64,000 nt of DNA from Fomes fomentarius. Its lineage: Eukaryota; Basidiomycota; Agaricomycetes; Polyporales; Polyporaceae. The translations under genes and the position numbers were made by a program. The number at the start of each line of letters is the position of its first letter. Position 1 is the first letter of the stretch. The stretch lies in contig JABYQN010000008.1 in the NCBI GenBank assembly GCA_022606135.1, forward strand, positions 2,356,001 through 2,420,000, given 5' to 3'. Positions 54,389 through 64,000 of this stretch are shown in pieces. Below the pieces are notes generated by a model. That model saw only the letters and a list, made by a program, of their open reading frames with translations, was not told the DNA's origin and did not search any database.

Positions 54389-55761
54389 TTACGAAGAAGG
54401 ATAGGACTGATAGGAGGGAGGGAGTGTAGAGATGGTGCTGCCCATCTCGACATGAGTCCTCCTCATCTCTGCTCGGCTGCATAGGTCCGCCAGCGATGCG
54501 TACACCGCCATCGACAGACCGCTGTCTGCTCCTTTCAGCTATCTCTCTCCACCCTCTCCACTTTGCCGTTGGGATGCTGGGCGTCGTACTATGAGCTCAG
54601 CATCCGCGTCCATCCTTCTTCTCGTGCGCCAGTTACGCCGAGCTGAGACGCGAGCGGTTCATATGGTGCTGGCATTTCGGTACGTTCATCCAATTCCCCG
54701 TCTACATCTACGAGTCTGACTTGCCCGCTGCGACGCGTGCTCGTACGTATGCTCCGCCTGCTCTCGCTTTGCAGGTCATTGACGGGACCGTATGGTGGTG
54801 CCATTTGTTGTATGGCCAACTCTGACTGAGCACGCGCTTCTCGGATTCACTTGCCAGCGACGTCCAGCGCGGATCTACGATGTTACATCCGTCAGCCAAC
54901 CAACCTCTAGCTAGATAATGCTGTCACTCACCAAACGGGCTAACATCCTGAGGTTTGGACGGAGAGCGCTTCCGGCGACGATGGCCACAACCACACCCCA
55001 CCGATTAAGCATACAAGCACAACCAAACCTCCAACCCCAATACCGATATACGCTCCCAGCGGCAACATGTCTGATGTTGAACTGGTCCCGAGTGGAGTTG
55101 ATGATGAGGAAGTGTCGCCGGTTGACGAGGTGAGTGCGATGCCATCCGAGACTGTGTGGCTCTGTCAGTGTGATTCGGACGAGGGCGATGTACCTTGCGA
55201 TGGATTCGCAGACGATTCAGGGAGTGTGATCGACGGAGACACCTGACTCGATCCTGGAGCTTGAGTATCCGATGTATTCGACGTCGCATGAGGAGGTGGG
55301 GCACCCGGCGTGGGTGCCATTATGAGGTCGATATGGTCGAGGTCAAAGTAGATTCCGAGGTTGGTGATCATGAGAGTGTGCTCTCCCGGAGAAAGGGGCT
55401 CGAATTGGAAAAATGGCTGTGGGTCCAGGAAATGTGTGTTGGTCTCCGGCTGGTACATCGTGGTATTTGTTCTGTCGATGCTGTACTGTGAGAATGCCCC
55501 TAGATCTGGCACGCCAATGACGCTCACTGCGATTGCTATTGTTGTACACTGTCAAACTCATATCTTCCCCCTCAGGGAACGCGATCAGCACTCACCGCCC
55601 GAGAAATGCAGCGTCGCCTGTGCGCCAGACGTGTTCGTGTACGCGAGGGAGTCATCGTACCATGAGCCCGAGTAGAGAAGCCTCGGGTCTGAGTTGTCGA
55701 CTGTTACCGTTGTCTGTGGTGCCGCCGCCGCGGCTAACGCCGTATGGAGTGCCGTGAGCAT
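54389..55761 (-). pseudogene. Class 1 membrane protein, broken copy
   Basis: Minus-strand copy of the gene at 57190-58757. Exon 1 from the ATG at 55761 encodes a signal peptide and VDNSDPRLLYSGSWYDDSL, lacking about 17 residues found in the paralogue after SGxW. A phase-1 intron follows. Exon 2 reads VSVIGVPDLGAFSQY, YSIDRTNTTMY and HTLMITNLGIYFDLDHI, then hits a TGA at 55165-55167 inside the stalk. The TM segment, VDPRWTSLASESEKRVLSQ, QMAPPYGPVNDLQSES, RQRSVDGGVRIAGGPMQ and STLPPSYQSYPSS are all still readable downstream but in several frames. At least three indels/nonsense changes make it a pseudogene. Confidence 0.8.
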
Positions 55762-56640
55762 GCTGGTACACGTGCACGTCTTATGGCTGCTTTGCGCCTG
55801 CACTCATATACAAACGGCCTGGCGTCTCCACCGATATCACTCCAATAGAGCAGCGATCGCGTGCGCTGTTTGGGCGGTGTTGACGTCGCTACGAAGATAC
55901 GTCGAAGAGGTAGGGATCGAAACTCTGAATCATCTTCAGTTCTAACCAACTCTGTTTACATCTGATGTCAGTGAGCTTTGCAATTGGTTCTCTCTCTTCC
56001 GCAGTTTGTACCGTTGCCTCTCATGGGATCGGACGCTGAAGGCACGAGGACACAGGTGATATAGTACATTCATCACGTCTCTTCACAGAGCAGAATCGAG
56101 CCTATCTGTCATCCTCGGTAGGCCTCTGTCAGCACTATGTCATCTACCGATGCTCGCAGTCATTCTTAGCACCTTCCTCAGGCCGGATGTGTTCGATCTT
56201 GTACTACTATAGTATAGTGGATCACAGATAAAGTCGATGAACAGCAAGGGATAGTGGTAACATCATTGTCGCCACTGGTATCCAGCTACGCATCCTCTTA
56301 TTCCGATGAGCTTCTCAACTGAAGCCCTTATGAGGTTTGCATCAAGATAGGATGTAGAGGTGGGAATGTCGACCCTGCACTACTCGCGTCGACCTTGTTG
56401 TCCGATGGATGACCATATCACATCCAGGGTTCATTCGATGCACGCAACTTTGGCATACTCGCGTGCCGCATGGTGTAGAGTCAGAGCGGATGCAAATGGT
56501 ATTACGTCTACTTGGGAGCATAATTGACTCCGTGAATAGGAAATTTGGGCTTGTCGTCGTTCTATCAATGGCTTGATTGAGTCACACAGCTCCGTCCACT
56601 AGTGTTGGGGACTGAGATGAGCTGGTACTTGATACATCAA
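55762..56640. other. Intergenic, part of tandem duplication
   Basis: Bases about 56080-56640 are similar to 59030-59650, including the blocks gcatcaagatagg, cagagcggatgcaaatg and gcataattgactccg. This is the spacer of the class 1/BTB-end unit. Confidence 0.5.
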
Positions 56641-56790
56641 TCTATACAACACATAGATGAACTACGGCTGAGAAGAAATCTGTGTACCAGGTACGTCTGA
56701 GCCCGCTGTAACCACCGATCCATGTCCTTCCACCAGGTGCACTTCTCAAATCGTCGTGATGTCGATGGCTTGATGCACCTAACCACACTT
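56640..56790 (-). pseudogene. BTB gene 3' end fragment
   Basis: Similar to the last about 120 bp of the BTB gene at 59677: ggtccttccacc/tgtccttccacc, the gtaccaggtacgtc block and the cgatcca block are shared. On the minus strand W-K-D-M-D-R-W is readable where the intact gene has WWKDLDRWL. Only the 3' end of the gene was included in this duplicate. Confidence 0.6.
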
Positions 56791-57189
56791 TCCCTTGAAC
56801 GGACCGACTCAGTTCACTAGATGATAGCGACTTACTTGAACTGGTACCTACTGGGCCGTAGTACCATGTAGGTTCGGAACTGGTACTTGACTCGCAGAAC
56901 GCACACCAGCGTTTGAATAGTGACGTCATTTGTTCCCACAGTCATAACCCCAGATCTCCTTGACATACGCCTGCACGATTCACACGGTTCACACGCACAC
57001 CTTATATGTAGAAATACTGCCGATCCACTCACCCTACCAGTGCAGCGCAAAACTCCTCTCCGTGACGTGGACTATGAGGTCTCATAGAATTACTGAAGTT
57101 ACCACGACATTCGACCCTAGCAACATGTCCAAGTCCACGAGCTGGCGATAATCTAGACAAACCATATAGATACTCAACCTGAACAAGAA
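56791..57189. other. 3' flank of class 1 gene
   Basis: About 400 bp holding the 3' UTR of the minus-strand class 1 gene (shared gggtcgaatgtcgt block) and no gene. Confidence 0.4.
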
Positions 57190-58757
57190 CTACGAAGACC
57201 CATAGGGCCGATACAAAGGAGGGAGTGTAGATGCAGTGCTGCACACCTCAACATCGTTCAGGTCCGGAGCCTCGGCCTCAAGTCTGGTGGGCTGCATAGG
57301 CCCGCCAGCGATGCGTACACCGCCATCGACAGACCGCCGTCTGCTTGCTTCAGGTAAGTCTTTCCGGGCTCTCCACTTTGTGGTTGGCGTGCTAGACGTC
57401 GCAGCGCGAGGCAGGCTTGTGGGGGAGGACCATCCTTCGTCCCGGACGCCAGCGACGCGGTGCTGGAGTGAGATGAGGGGAGAAGCGGACGACGGGGATC
57501 CGAGGGGTTGATATGGTGCTGCCATTTCGGTATGTTCGTCCATTTCTCCGTCCATATCTATGCGTCTGACTTGCCCGTTGTGGCGTGTGCTCGTACGTAT
57601 GCTTCGTCCACTCTCGCTTTGCAGTTCATCGACGGGAGCGTACGGTGGTGCCATTTGTTGTATGGCCAACACTGTCGAAGATCCAGAGCTCTGACTGAGC
57701 ACGTGCTTTTCGTATTCACTTGCCAGCGACGCCCAGCACGGATCTAAGATGGTACATTTGTGAGTCAACATCTATCACAGCTTACTCAGTCACTTACCAA
57801 ACGGGCTAACACCTTGAGGTTTGGACGGGGAACGCTCACGGCGACGATGCCACAAGCAAGCCCCACTGATTAAGCAGAAAAGCACGACCAAACCTCCAAC
57901 CCCTATGCCAATATACGCTCCCAGCGGCAACTGCAGAGACCCTTGTCTTGTTGCGGAGGTCGCGGTATCTACGATCGTTGCGCTCGACGTAGAAGAGACG
58001 CCTGATGCCGAGCCGACCCCGAGCGGAGCTGACGATGAACCGCTCTGGGTTGACGAGGTGAGTGCGGTGCTATTCGCAACTACTTGGCTCTGTGATCCGG
58101 ACGAGGGTGATGTGCTTGACGATGGATTCGCAGCTGGGGACGATTCAGGGAGCGTGGTCGATGGAGCCCCCTGACTCGATCCTGGAGGTTGAGTTTGGGG
58201 TACACTCGCCGTCGCAGAAAGAGGCGGTTCTATTGAGGAAGCAGATTGGGCAGCCGGCGTATATGATAATGGAACTACGAGGTCGACTTCGTCGAGGTAA
58301 AAGGACGATCCGAGGTTGGTGATTACGAACGTGTGGCTCCCTAGAGAAAGGGGCCCGGATTGGAAAAATCGCTGTCGGTACACGGGTTTTGTGATGGTGC
58401 CCGGTGGCTGGTACATCGTGGTGTTTGTCCCGTCGATGCTGTATTGCGATCGAAAGTTGAATGATCCTGCAACTGGGAAGGATCCATAAACATCCACTCC
58501 GGTTGCTGTTGTTGTACATTGTCACGCTCATGTCTTCCCTCTCTCAGTGAACGCGACCAACACTCACCACCCGAGAAATGCAGCGTCACCTGTGCGCCAG
58601 ACATATTTGTGTACGCTAGCGTACCACCGTAGTTGAGTTTCTGCGGGTCCGCGATGGGGTCATTGATCCATGCGCCCGAGTAGAGAAGCCTCGGGGAGGA
58701 GTTGTCTAGTTGGAGTAGGTATGCAGTCGCCGCGGCGACTATCGCCGTATGGAGCAT
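57190..58757 (-). CDS. Class 1 membrane protein, intact, DGGVRI and PPLY tail
   Basis: Exons 58568-58757, 57798-58505 and 57190-57743, introns 62 and 54 bp, give 483 residues. Signal peptide about 1-18. Ectodomain: LDNSSPRLLYSGAW, DPQKLNYGGTLAY, VDVYGSFPVAGSF, YSIDGTNTTMY, HTFVITNLGSSFYLDEVDL. Stalk of Ser/Pro/Gln. TM helix about 255-281 (YIGIGVGGLVVLFCLISGAC), then LWHRRRERSPSK. The tail runs from DPCWASLASEYEKHVLSQ through MAPPYAPVDELQSESGRS to RRSVDGGVRIAGGPMQP (D at about 439) and STLPPLYRPYGSS (PPLY about 474-477). This is the undamaged reference for the copies at 46.0 and 54.4-55.8 kb and the fragment at 52.3 kb. Confidence 0.87.
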
Positions 58758-59676
58758 GCTGGTAGAGAGAACAGGCGGGGGTTCATGCTGCTTTGCGCCT
58801 CCACTCATATATATCTGGCCTAGCAACCGTTCAAGGATGCGGTCTCCACAGAGCTTATTCGAAACTCTCTCCGGTTCAAACGTCTCCGGTTCAGACTTCA
58901 GTTGTGCTCAAGTTTGGCCGCTCGTTCCAGGCTCATCAGTACAGCCGAGGCCCTAGTAGCTGTCAATGAGGCTTGTACTACCATGATTGGAGGCTGATGC
59001 AAGGACACGCGCATTCATCACGTCTCGTGTCCCCACAGAGCAGAAATCGCTCTGTCATCTCGCTACGCGTCTGCCAGCACTATGTCTTCTACTACGGATG
59101 CCAGTGCTCAACAGACATTCTTAGCCCCAGACCGGATGTACTATAGCCGATCACAATTGATACCGATCAGTAACGGAGTGGTGAATTCAACTTGAACTTC
59201 AAGTTCCTCGCCACTAGTTGACATCCACTGACAGCCACGCGTTCTCTACACCGCTTTTCCGAGCAGATATGACCCTGGAGTATCCCAATGACCTTCTGAG
59301 CGAAAGTCGTTGTGACGTCTGCATCAAGATAGGGAATATCAGTGGGAGAGTCGACGCTGCACTTCTCACGTCGACCATATTGTCCTCGTGGTTACGGCAC
59401 TTCTTGCACGATATATCACGATATCACATCCAGGGTCCCTTCGATGCATGCAAACTCGCGTGCGATGTGGTGCAGAGTCAGAGCGGATGCAAATGATATC
59501 CGGTCTAATCAGCAGCATAATTGACTCCGCGTATGGAAAATTTTCGTCGTGCCTTTCAAAGGCTTAATCCCACGAACCCATGAATCACATACACAGCGTT
59601 CATTGAGCGATGGCGACTGACTTAAACTGGTAGTACTGATATACAACAATTCATACAATACATAATTGAACTACAA
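58758..59676. other. Intergenic with class 1 promoter and a short open frame
   Basis: The class 1 promoter is at the left end. A plus-strand frame of 92 codons (59218-59496) is open here and broken in the duplicate at 56.3-56.5 kb; no domain is recognised, so it is not called as a gene. Confidence 0.4.
58807..58814 (-). promoter_or_regulatory. TATA-like element of the 57.2-58.8 kb class 1 gene
   Basis: An ATATATAT run (minus-strand TATATATG) lies about 50 bp upstream of the ATG at 58757; a similar element precedes the broken copy at about 55805. Confidence 0.5.
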
Positions 59677-60625
59677 CTACGAACTCATCCGCGTACCAGG
59701 TACGTCGGCCCGCAACCACCGATCCAGGTCCTTCCACCATTTCGCCCTCGCCTCCTTCCATGCCTTATGTCGCTCGTCCAGGCAGTGGTCGCACCATCGG
59801 CCCTTTCCTTTCATCGACGTGAGCCAATTGAGCACGAATCCGGTATCATTGATCCAATCCTTGCCGTCGCACTCCGCCTCTCCTGATACCAGACCAGAAT
59901 CTAAAACCAAATCGACCTTCCACGCACGCATAGCTCCCCCGTTGTCGCTGTGAGGGGTGCACTCTGCGCACGAGCCTCCGACGTGCGCCTGTGGGGGCTC
60001 GTGGAGGAGCGCGTCCCACCACTTGCGGAGCTCCCAGCGCATTTCGTGTAGACGGAGGAGGTCTGTGTCCGACAGCGCGTACGATCCGCTCTGCTTCCAG
60101 AACCCTTTACTCCGGAGGAGCTCGTAGAAAGCGTGCTTGAGAACACCGCTGAGAGAGTGCTTGCGGGCGAGAGGTAGGACGTTGAGTGCGTTCCGGAGAA
60201 GCTTGCGCGACGTGAGAGTGGCAGGTGGTGGGGGAGAGGCGGAGGAATAGTGGCAGACAATGTGCTTCTTGGAAAGCTCGAGCATGGATTTGCATGCGAG
60301 GGCGTCGGAGGTTCGTAGGAGCGTGATCAGGGTGTTGACGGACGCTGAGCTGATGGAGTGTTCACTGATCGGTGCATAGTATGAGGACTCTTGTGCGAAC
60401 GCGAGTGATTGGTCGGGATGGTGCTTACAATGGCATGTCGAGGTACTTGAGGAACGTCTCGAAGTCATTCGGGTTCATATCTGAGAGGGTGTACACAGTG
60501 CAGCCATCCATGGTCTCTGGAGACGTTGATATGCCTGCCTTCATGACATCCGTCCGCTGGACGGGCGTATCTGCATCGATCTCGACTGCTCCTGCTTGGG
60601 TATGCGTAGGAGTATATACCGTCAT
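59677..60625 (-). CDS. BTB/POZ protein, N-terminal part of domain not found
   Basis: Exons 60429-60625 and 59677-60349, joined in phase 2 over a 79 bp intron, give 289 residues from the first usable ATG. Exon 1 ends MDGCTVYTLSDMNPNDFETFLKYLDMPL (in part: CTVYTLSDMNPNDFE), the second half of the BTB fold. Exon 2 continues SASVNTLITLLRTSDALACKS, the helical LARKHSLSGVLKHAFYELL, and ends RWCDHCLDERHKAW..WWKDLDRWL. The first half of the fold (DGxVVxxVxxxxFKxHxSRL) present in the 61.2-63.5 kb gene is not found upstream. The frame is open well above 60625 without similarity, so either an upstream exon was missed or the N-terminal half of the domain is gone. Confidence 0.7.
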
Positions 60626-61183
60626 GAGACTTGACTGTGCGGCTGTGGAGACGGTAATGGATTGCGTCCTGTTCGCACTGTCTGGTTGCGTCGCTTGAAT
60701 ACTCAGAGCTTCAATGCTCGGGTCACTTTTGGTATCACATACATGGTTGGAGGTGAATTCCCAGATGTGTGAGTGAGCTTGTGCAGTGGGGAGGATGGAG
60801 ACTGTATGGACAGGTCCGACGTGTTGTCATCCATCCACACGAGGCGACATGGCGGCGACAGTGGCGTCAGTCCGAGTATGTAGCCAATGTTGACTTGCAA
60901 AAGCACTCATGTGCATTTTCCTGTTTGTATTGGTACATTTACTGCATCGAAAGGAACGAAGCCCTGCGTAACTGAAGTATAGGGATACGTTGACTATCGC
61001 GATGATTATGGGCTCATATGGACATTGACGTGTCCGAGCTCTGTACAAAACCTGCCTAAACCTGCCGAATCGTTCTGTGAAAAATGTGATTAGACAGAGC
61101 GCGATGACGAGGGCGTGGGCGACGTACCGAACGCATACGGTGACCGAAGATAGATACTGAATAACTGAATCGCGCTCCGTCGT
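60626..61183. other. Intergenic between two BTB genes
   Basis: About 560 bp. No exon coding for the missing BTB N-terminus could be identified on the minus strand. Confidence 0.4.
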
Positions 61184-63506
61184 CTACACTGCGAGCATGG
61201 CGCCCAGTTCCTTCCACCACACAAGCCGCACATCGTCCCAGGCGCGAACTCGATCCCCGATGCACGCATCGCACCACCGGCCTTTGAGAGCCCTGACCCG
61301 GTCTTGGAACACGTCAATCTCGCGGAACGGGTCTCGTGTCTCCGAGATGATGGACTGTGCAAATTCCGCAAACCAAGTGCTGTTGCAGAGCGCCGGGTGG
61401 GAGCCGGAGCAGCTCGCGGTGTTGCATGCCTTTGGGGGTGAAAGGACGTGAGTGCGCCAACTCTCCTGCAGCGCCGCGCGAGCTGTGAGGAGTCGAATGA
61501 GGTCTGCGTCTGCTACATCGACTTTACTGCGCTCTGCCCCGCTAACGTCTTTCCAGAATGTGTCGCTTGCGAGTAGTTCGTACAGCGCAAGTTTGAGGAC
61601 ATCTCGATTTTGAAGTTCTCGTGCGATGGGGAGGATGGTGATTGCGTCTTGATAGGATGGTGAAGGGTTCCCCTTCGTCGGAGGGGAGGTCAAGGACCAT
61701 GCGGTTAGAAGTCGCTTCTTGGCGAGGTCGGACATGAGGGTGCACTCGAGCAGGCGGGAGGTGCGTAAGAGGGACTCTGCGACCTCTGTTGGCGCGTCTT
61801 GGACAGAGTTCTCCCTGGAATGCGCCTGTAAGCTTGAAAGGAGTTTAGGAGTGCTCTCTGACTCACATTGGGAACTCCAAGAACCTGAGGAACGTTTCGA
61901 ATTCGAGGACCGCAAGCTCGGACATGGTGTACACCCAACATCCGTCGAATACTTCCTGTCGCGGCCCGGAGTCGGGGTTGCGCTCGAGACGTGTGTTGAA
62001 GTAGAGGCAGTGACGGGTAAGACGGGAGCGGAAGAGCTTGAAGTAGACGTCCTGGACCTTAATGACCACGTTGCCGTCAGGGTAGAAGAACTCCGAGGAA
62101 CGCAAATTGACAGGGTTCTGGAGCGTCAAACACGAATTGGGAGCGTGGTAGGATGGTGGCCGCTCCATATCGACAGTCCAAGACGGCTTCGGGCCGTCGG
62201 GCACTGAATTTGCGACAGCGGGCTGCCTTGAACTGTCAACCGCTGAGGGTTCGACTTCTAGACGCTCCGAGTCGTTGACCGATGAAGGCCTGGAATCAGA
62301 ATTCACGAGTACGTCCATAACAGAAGACTCCGAGTCACTGCTCTCGTCAATCGGTGAAGGGACAGATGTGCGAGTCGCCGCCGGCCCAGGCGTGACCGCC
62401 GTTTGAGCAGCTGTACGGGCACCTGTTGACGTACCAGAGGCTTCCGACTCTGAAAAAAGTCGTGGTGCGAGTAGGAATGGCGACCGGAAGCCTGAGGGAG
62501 ACAACGGTGAACGTGGGACTGGGGTCGGACGAGATGCAGACCAGTCAGACGTGGGCTCAGATTTGACAAAAGACGGCATTACACGAGGTCCCCGTGTCTC
62601 AGAAGATGGTCTGGTTGCGAATGCGAAGATAGGGGGCTGCGTGACTGATCGCTCAGGGTGGCTAGAAATGTTGGCCGCGAACCAATTAGGACGATCAACT
62701 GGTGGTGTGGGACCTACGGACAAATCCGTGTAGGGTGCAAAGGTCGATGCAGAACTTCTCGCCTGAGTTGTATGTACCGCTGTTGGTGTCGTATCAGAGC
62801 CCGATGCAGGAGCGGAGAATCTGAGTCCTGACAGCCCTGATAGAGGGTACGAGGTCGAAGTGGTGGCTGATGAGGACTGTAGCTTTGTCTGGAGCTGAAA
62901 CAGCGATGTCGATGGAACTAGCTTCTGGTGTTCATCGCGAATCGTACCGGTCGACGCAAATGGGGGACTGAACGCGGACCAGGACGTAGTCGCAGAGTTT
63001 ATGGACGCCCAAGTCGTCGGCTGAGAGGGTCTAGCTGACGTTTTCGGACTGCGCTGTCCGTGAGTTGCTGGATTCGACGGCTTGTGTTTATGAGCCTTGG
63101 CCTTATGTTTCTTCTTTCCCGCGGGCTTGGGCTTGGTAGACTGTGGCGGACAAGTCATGCGCACTGAGTACGTGTAGATCGCTTAATTACAGTCTACAGA
63201 GCTCACCCTTTGTTCTGTGCAAGATGTACTGGCGTTGGCAGAAGACAGGTGTGGTGCACCGATGGGTTCATCGCAGGCCCAATCCGTGCGAGCCTGTTTA
63301 GCAGCCCCTTCCATGCTCCGTACCCATCCTCCCTCAGTCTCAATAGGCACCTCCCGTTTATTGGAGCCAGCCAAATGTTGAGGATCTGGAAATAGAGGTG
63401 TTGCGTTACTGCCAGTGGCCCAAGGAGGTGCCCGTTGCTCAAAGGTACTGTATTGATGGATAGGTGCTGCCGCTCTCCACATCCACTCCGGGGGTGGCTG
63501 CTGCAT
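61184..63506 (-). CDS. Large BTB/POZ protein with disordered N-terminal region
   Basis: Exons 63207-63506, 61867-63140 and 61184-61814 with introns of 66 and 52 bp give 734 residues. The phases (0, then 2) close exactly, which supports the upstream exon starting MQQPPPEWMW. Residues 100-425 are disordered and include a Lys-rich nuclear-localisation-like KKKHKAKAHKHK. ERPPSYHAPNS (a PPxY) precedes the BTB domain by about 15 residues. BTB: FFYPDGNVVIKVQDVYFKLF, RSRLTRHCLYFNTRL, CWVYTMSELAVLEFETFLRF, LEFPM then ENSVQDAPTE across the intron. The helical C-terminal part includes LLRTSRLLEC, LPIARELQNRDVLKLALYELL and ends RWCDACIGDRVRAW..WWKELGAMLAV. A transcriptional or ubiquitin-adaptor role is possible but unproven. 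Confidence 0.78.
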
Positions 63507-64000
63507 CGAAGATACTTGTGCGTATATTCAGAGACCCCTGCTACTTGCAGCCTGAGATGGGAAAACGGTGGTACAGACCTTGGGCACAGATCTTCCGGTC
63601 TCGGACGCGTTCAACGAAGAAACTTATAACTGTTGCTGCGGCAGCCGCGGTGCGGCAAACCGTGTGACTGTGACAGATGTCACAAAGGTACCCCTCTGAC
63701 ATAAGCATACCATCCTCGGCCACCGCTTGGCTGGTTCGTCATTGCACCAGCGAAATCAAGTATTAGAGAGCCTTGTAACTAAGTCTTTGACAGTAGTGTG
63801 CGTATGTCCGGAACAAGGTCATTCTATAACCCACACGGCGCCCAAATCCATGGTCAACTCGAGCTTATTCTGACGCACGTTGGGTGGTCACTGTCTCGCC
63901 GACCGCGACCACACTCACAGGCTGAGGATTGAAGCTGCAACTTGACGCATACCCTCGTTTCCGCTTGTCTGCTCCACACGGTTTACAAGGACCTTTTCCC
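63507..64000. other. 5' flank of the BTB gene, to window end
   Basis: About 490 bp upstream of the large BTB gene. No gene recognised; a short poly-Ala frame on the minus strand is not supported. Confidence 0.35.

Larger units (their letters stand above)
54389..56790. repeat. Segmental duplication B (partner at 57190-59760)
   Basis: Tandem, same orientation. Each unit consists of a class 1 gene, its upstream spacer and the 3' end of a BTB gene. The left unit is decayed throughout, the right unit is intact. Confidence 0.75.

Noticed and set aside
59218..59496. 92-codon plus-strand frame beside a BTB gene
   Set aside because: The duplicate at 56.3-56.5 kb is broken and no domain is visible, so it is more likely non-coding.
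1..64000. Transposons, CRISPR arrays, prophage or bacterial operons
   Set aside because: No transposase, reverse transcriptase, terminal inverted repeats or regularly spaced repeats were seen. The repeats present are gene duplications.

Overview
The window reads as nuclear DNA of a basidiomycete fungus, probably an Agaricomycete. Genes are split by many short introns (about 44-90 bp) with GT..AG ends and CTRAC-like branch points. Proteins are rich in Ser/Thr/Pro, and there are no operons, Shine-Dalgarno sites, prophage or CRISPR. Almost all genes belong to lineage-type families: single-pass membrane proteins with long disordered tails, a PA-domain secreted protein, a seven-helix membrane protein, BTB/POZ proteins and EthD-like dimeric alpha/beta-barrel proteins. 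Exon models below were built by hand from phase-consistent splice sites; no homology search was possible.

Two membrane-protein architectures dominate and share a cytoplasmic tail. Class 1 proteins (8.5, 31.6, 41.7, 43.7, 46.0, 54.4-55.8 and 57.2-58.8 kb) normally have a signal peptide, a jelly-roll/galactose-binding-like ectodomain (signatures YSGxW, SIDG and HTLxIxNLG), a Ser/Thr stalk, one TM helix and a tail. Class 2 proteins (0, 0.8?, 3.9, 6.9, 10.1, 11.3, 25, 28, 33.4-34.4, 34.7-35.9, 37 and 39.4-40.4 kb) have only a short N-terminal stretch, one TM helix near residue 10-45 that is interrupted by an early phase-1 intron, and a long disordered tail. In the best-preserved members of both classes the tail ends with the element DGG[VI]R[IL]xGGP followed 15-35 residues later by PPSY or PPLY, a PPxY (PY) motif of the kind bound by WW domains of Rsp5/NEDD4 ubiquitin ligases. 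Many class 2 tails carry a second, internal PPSY-TRRSE element. PPxY also occurs in three further, unrelated proteins here (20.6, 49.9 and 61-63.5 kb).

Layout: 0-3.1 kb, end of a class 2 gene, a small TM gene and a PA-domain protein. 3.9-12.4 kb, class 2 genes, one class 1 gene and decayed copies. 13.9-15.6 kb, a seven-helix protein with eight exons. 17.5-18.3 kb, an unknown family gene with an in-frame stop. 20.6-22.1 kb, a single-pass PPxY protein. 22.7-24.0 kb, a broken BTB gene. 24.7-29.4 kb, two further copies (one inverted) of the class 1-class 2 unit seen at 8.5-12.7 kb. 31.6-33.2 kb, an intact class 1 gene. 33.4-41.6 kb, a minus-strand tandem array of class 2 genes and fragments made by segmental duplication. 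41.7-47.6 kb, three tandem class 1 genes on the plus strand. 48.1-54.1 kb, a BTB gene, two EthD-like genes and a class 1 tail fragment. 54.4-59.8 kb, a tandem pair of class 1 plus BTB-end segments on the minus strand. 59.7-63.5 kb, two BTB genes.

The striking pattern is birth and death of tail-sharing receptors. Many duplicates carry lesions (nonsense, 1-2 bp indels, homopolymer slips) that remove or scramble the DGG/PPxY tail while leaving the N-terminal part and splice sites intact. Whether these are genuine pseudogenes, recent alleles or consensus errors cannot be settled from sequence alone.
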